A stretch of DNA of 15,989 bases from Bacteroidota bacterium (lineage in GTDB: Bacteria; Bacteroidota; Bacteroidia; Flavobacteriales; Flavobacteriaceae): assembly GCA_022601215.1 (NCBI GenBank), contig JAHZIZ010000467.1:1-15989 (forward strand), in the 5' to 3' direction. The translations under genes and the position numbers were made by a program. Positions within the stretch are counted from its first letter, which is position 1; every line of letters starts with the position of its first letter. A model generated the notes under the pieces. That model was not told the origin of the DNA, did no database searches, and worked only from the letters and a program-made list of their open reading frames with translations. Positions 14,058 through 15,989 of the stretch are shown here, in pieces.

Positions 14058-15989
14058 ATGAAAAAAGCAGTCTTACTCATCATCGCTCTATTTTGTCTAC
14101 AACTACAGGCCCAAAATGTAGATATATTTCAACAATTTAATGGTCGTTATGATTTTACGGCCTTCGGAAATACTTTAAACACCTTCGAAAACGGTTCTGG
14201 AGGAAACTGTGAAATTCTCACTCAAAGCAGCGCTGATTATGCGCTTGCCGGGGGACAAACATTTGTTTCTGCCCATTTATACTGGGCGGGTGTTGGTGAT
14301 GGTGACCTAAACGTAGAACTCAATGGACAAGCCGTTGTTGCTCAGAGAACATTTGCCCTCACATCGGGTACAGGACTATCCTATTTCGCTGCTTATGCAG
14401 ATGTTTCTGATATTGTGTCAGTTACCGGTAGTGGAACCTATACCTTATCCGAATTGGACCTTACCGCCGAAATTCCGAATTTCTGTGGGAATGGAACTAA
14501 TTTTGGAGGATGGAGTGTCATCGTGATATATGAAGATTTAAGTTTAACCCTAAATCAAATCAGTTTATTTGACGGTCTGGAATTTGTTTCAGCCAACAAT
14601 CCATCCTTAGATATCACCCTCAACAACATTGATATAAATACGGAAGACCTCGCTAAAATTGGATTCCTTGCATGGGAAGGGGATGCTGGACTAGCCAATA
14701 ATGAGACTCTTCTTATCAATGGAAACTTAATTGACAATCCTCCACTAAACCCTGGAGACAACGCATTTAATGGTACTAATAGTTATACAGGTTCCAATCA
14801 GTTATTCAATATGGACATGGATGTATACGACATAGAAAATGTAGTAATGCAAGGTGATACCAGTATTGATATTAGTCTTACTTCCAGTCAAGATTTTGTT
14901 ATGGTAAATAACATCATCACTAGCGTAAACTCTGAAATTCCTGATGCAACCATCGCAATGGGTGCGATAGGCGTTATTTGTGATGATAACACCATTGAGG
15001 TTCCCTATGTGGTTTCTAATGTAAATAGTACAGCACCACTGCCAGCAAATACGCCAATAGCATTTTATGCGGACGCCGTGTTGTTAGGACAGGCACAAAC
15101 CGTAAATGAATTGCCAATTGGAGGTTTTGAAAGTGGTAACATCGTCTTAAACATTCCTCTTGACACACCCAATGTTTTCAATTTAAGAGCTGTGGTAGAT
15201 GATATTGGAGATGGTACTGGAATTGTAGCCGAAACCGATGAAAGTAATAATGAAGATGTTATAGAAATTAACCAAACTGAGGATGACTTATTTCTCGGGG
15301 ATGATGTTGTGGGATGTGAAGGCATTCCTTTAACTATTTCAACAGGTATTGTGGATGTTAACTTCACCTTTGAATGGTTTTTTAACGGCGTGCTCATTGC
15401 TGGAGAAACTGGTCCATCTATAACGGTTAGTGTTCCAGGAAATTATCGAGTAGAAGGCTCGAAAGGTCTTTGTTTTATTGTTGACGACATAAACATTAGT
15501 TTCTTGCCGCCTCCAGTGCTCAACTCAAATCCAGATCCGTTGATACTTTGTGATATTGATAATGACGGCTTTGCTGAGTTTGACTTGACTTTGGCAGATG
15601 ATATTATTACACTCGGAAATCCAGACGTAACTATAAGTTATCATGGAACCTTGACAGATGCAGAATTAGATCAGCTACCTATTGTTGGTCCTTATATTAA
15701 TGATGATATTTATTTAGATGAACCTATTACTGATCCTTTAGACCCGCTCTACGGAACTGGAGGTGTTTGGGCACTTGTGCAAAGTACAATTAGCACTTGT
15801 TTCGAAATTGTACCTCTCGCCTTGGAAGTTCGGGACATACCTGTTCCCGCGACACCTGCGGCTCCACTTAGAGAGTGTGATGATGATGGTGTTGAGGATG
15901 GTTTTCACTTATTTGACTTAACGGTGGTAGAGCCTGAAGTTTTAGATGGGATGAGTGATACTGAGTTTGATATTTATTATTATGAGAGT
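14058..15989 (+). CDS. Large modular surface protein, T9SS-client type, 3' partial
   Basis: The frame starts at ATG 14058 and is open for 644 codons to the right edge, so the end is missing. The signal peptide is M-K-K-A-V-L-L-I-I-A-L-F with cleavage after L-Q-A (18/19). Residues about 25-295 form a beta-rich region with Y-W-A-G-V-G and G-G-W-S-V-I-V-I-Y-E-D, a layout seen at the N terminus of many flavobacterial surface proteins; a DUF3344-like fold is possible but unverified. Residues about 297-405 look like CARDB, ending T-D-E-S-N-N-E-D-V-I-E-I. Residues about 408-486 are Ig/PKD-like (F-E-W-F-F-N-G-V). From about 490, modules begin with C-D-x-D-x-D-G-x-x-x-F-D-L-T: Cys498 and Cys607 mark two starts, 109 residues apart. 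Proteins of this make-up usually carry many such modules and a type B sorting (gliding-motility-type) C terminus. That end is outside the window, so this is inference. The upstream 143 bases hold no full promoter match. Confidence 0.88.
   Translation, partial: MKKAVLLIIALFCLQLQAQNVDIFQQFNGRYDFTAFGNTLNTFENGSGGNCEILTQSSADYALAGGQTFVSAHLYWAGVGDGDLNVELNGQAVVAQRTFALTSGTGLSYFAAYADVSDIVSVTGSGTYTLSELDLTAEIPNFCGNGTNFGGWSVIVIYEDLSLTLNQISLFDGLEFVSANNPSLDITLNNIDINTEDLAKIGFLAWEGDAGLANNETLLINGNLIDNPPLNPGDNAFNGTNSYTGSNQLFNMDMDVYDIENVVMQGDTSIDISLTSSQDFVMVNNIITSVNSEIPDATIAMGAIGVICDDNTIEVPYVVSNVNSTAPLPANTPIAFYADAVLLGQAQTVNELPIGGFESGNIVLNIPLDTPNVFNLRAVVDDIGDGTGIVAETDESNNEDVIEINQTEDDLFLGDDVVGCEGIPLTISTGIVDVNFTFEWFFNGVLIAGETGPSITVSVPGNYRVEGSKGLCFIVDDINISFLPPPVLNSNPDPLILCDIDNDGFAEFDLTLADDIITLGNPDVTISYHGTLTDAELDQLPIVGPYINDDIYLDEPITDPLDPLYGTGGVWALVQSTISTCFEIVPLALEVRDIPVPATPAAPLRECDDDGVEDGFHLFDLTVVEPEVLDGMSDTEFDIYYYES

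Noticed and set aside
15065..15397. 110-codon open frame on the minus strand
   Set aside because: It is antisense to the large adhesin reading frame, has low-complexity Ser/Pro-rich content and no promoter, so it is a shadow.
1..15989. Defence system, prophage, CRISPR array, insertion sequence or biosynthetic cluster
   Set aside because: No direct-repeat arrays, transposase or integrase motifs, tRNA att sites, nucleases or synthases were seen; the genes are housekeeping and envelope genes.

Overview
The window looks like a chromosomal stretch from a marine-type member of the Flavobacteriaceae (Bacteroidota). The base composition is AT-rich. Promoters fit the Bacteroidota pattern TTG-N17-21-TAnnTTTG rather than the E. 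coli type, and Shine-Dalgarno sequences are weak or absent. There are several lipoproteins with SSC/MSC lipoboxes, a secreted protein with a type IX secretion system (T9SS) type A tail, and the start of a large surface protein with modules typical of T9SS clients. I see no tRNA, rRNA, insertion sequence, prophage or CRISPR array.

Layout, left to right. The window opens inside a thioredoxin-fold (TlpA-like) protein that has lost its CxxC. A perfect bidirectional terminator separates it from a minus-strand block holding small-type transaldolase, a short-chain dehydrogenase/reductase (SDR) and the signal recognition particle RNA (ffs). Divergent from ffs is a glutamine cyclotransferase lipoprotein. 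It is followed on the plus strand by an unusual cysteine-module/transmembrane/CarboxypepD_reg protein and a beta-helix lipoprotein. Two RimJ-type GNAT acetyltransferases, four bases apart, converge on the beta-helix gene. A 52-codon plus-strand gene with an excellent promoter comes next and converges on a secreted VCBS/ASPIC-UnbV/T9SS protein. Then glyA (minus) and fumarylacetoacetase (plus) diverge from a short shared control region. A lipoprotein of unknown function follows fumarylacetoacetase without a terminator, so the two are probably co-transcribed up to the hairpin at 13890-13914. The right edge cuts a large modular surface protein (at least 644 codons).

How the parts fit: housekeeping metabolism (transaldolase in the pentose phosphate pathway, glyA in one-carbon metabolism, fumarylacetoacetase as the last step of tyrosine breakdown) is interleaved with cell-envelope and surface proteins (three lipoproteins, one T9SS type A client, one T9SS-like adhesin). 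I do not see a defence, mobile or biosynthetic system. The points most worth a second look are the 52-aa gene, the cysteine-module/CarboxypepD_reg membrane protein, the cysteine-less thioredoxin fold, and the truncated adhesin. Four apparent gene starts needed moving to internal ATGs. Three genes (the 52-aa protein, the right-edge adhesin and the SRP RNA) would be missed by a simple ORF search.
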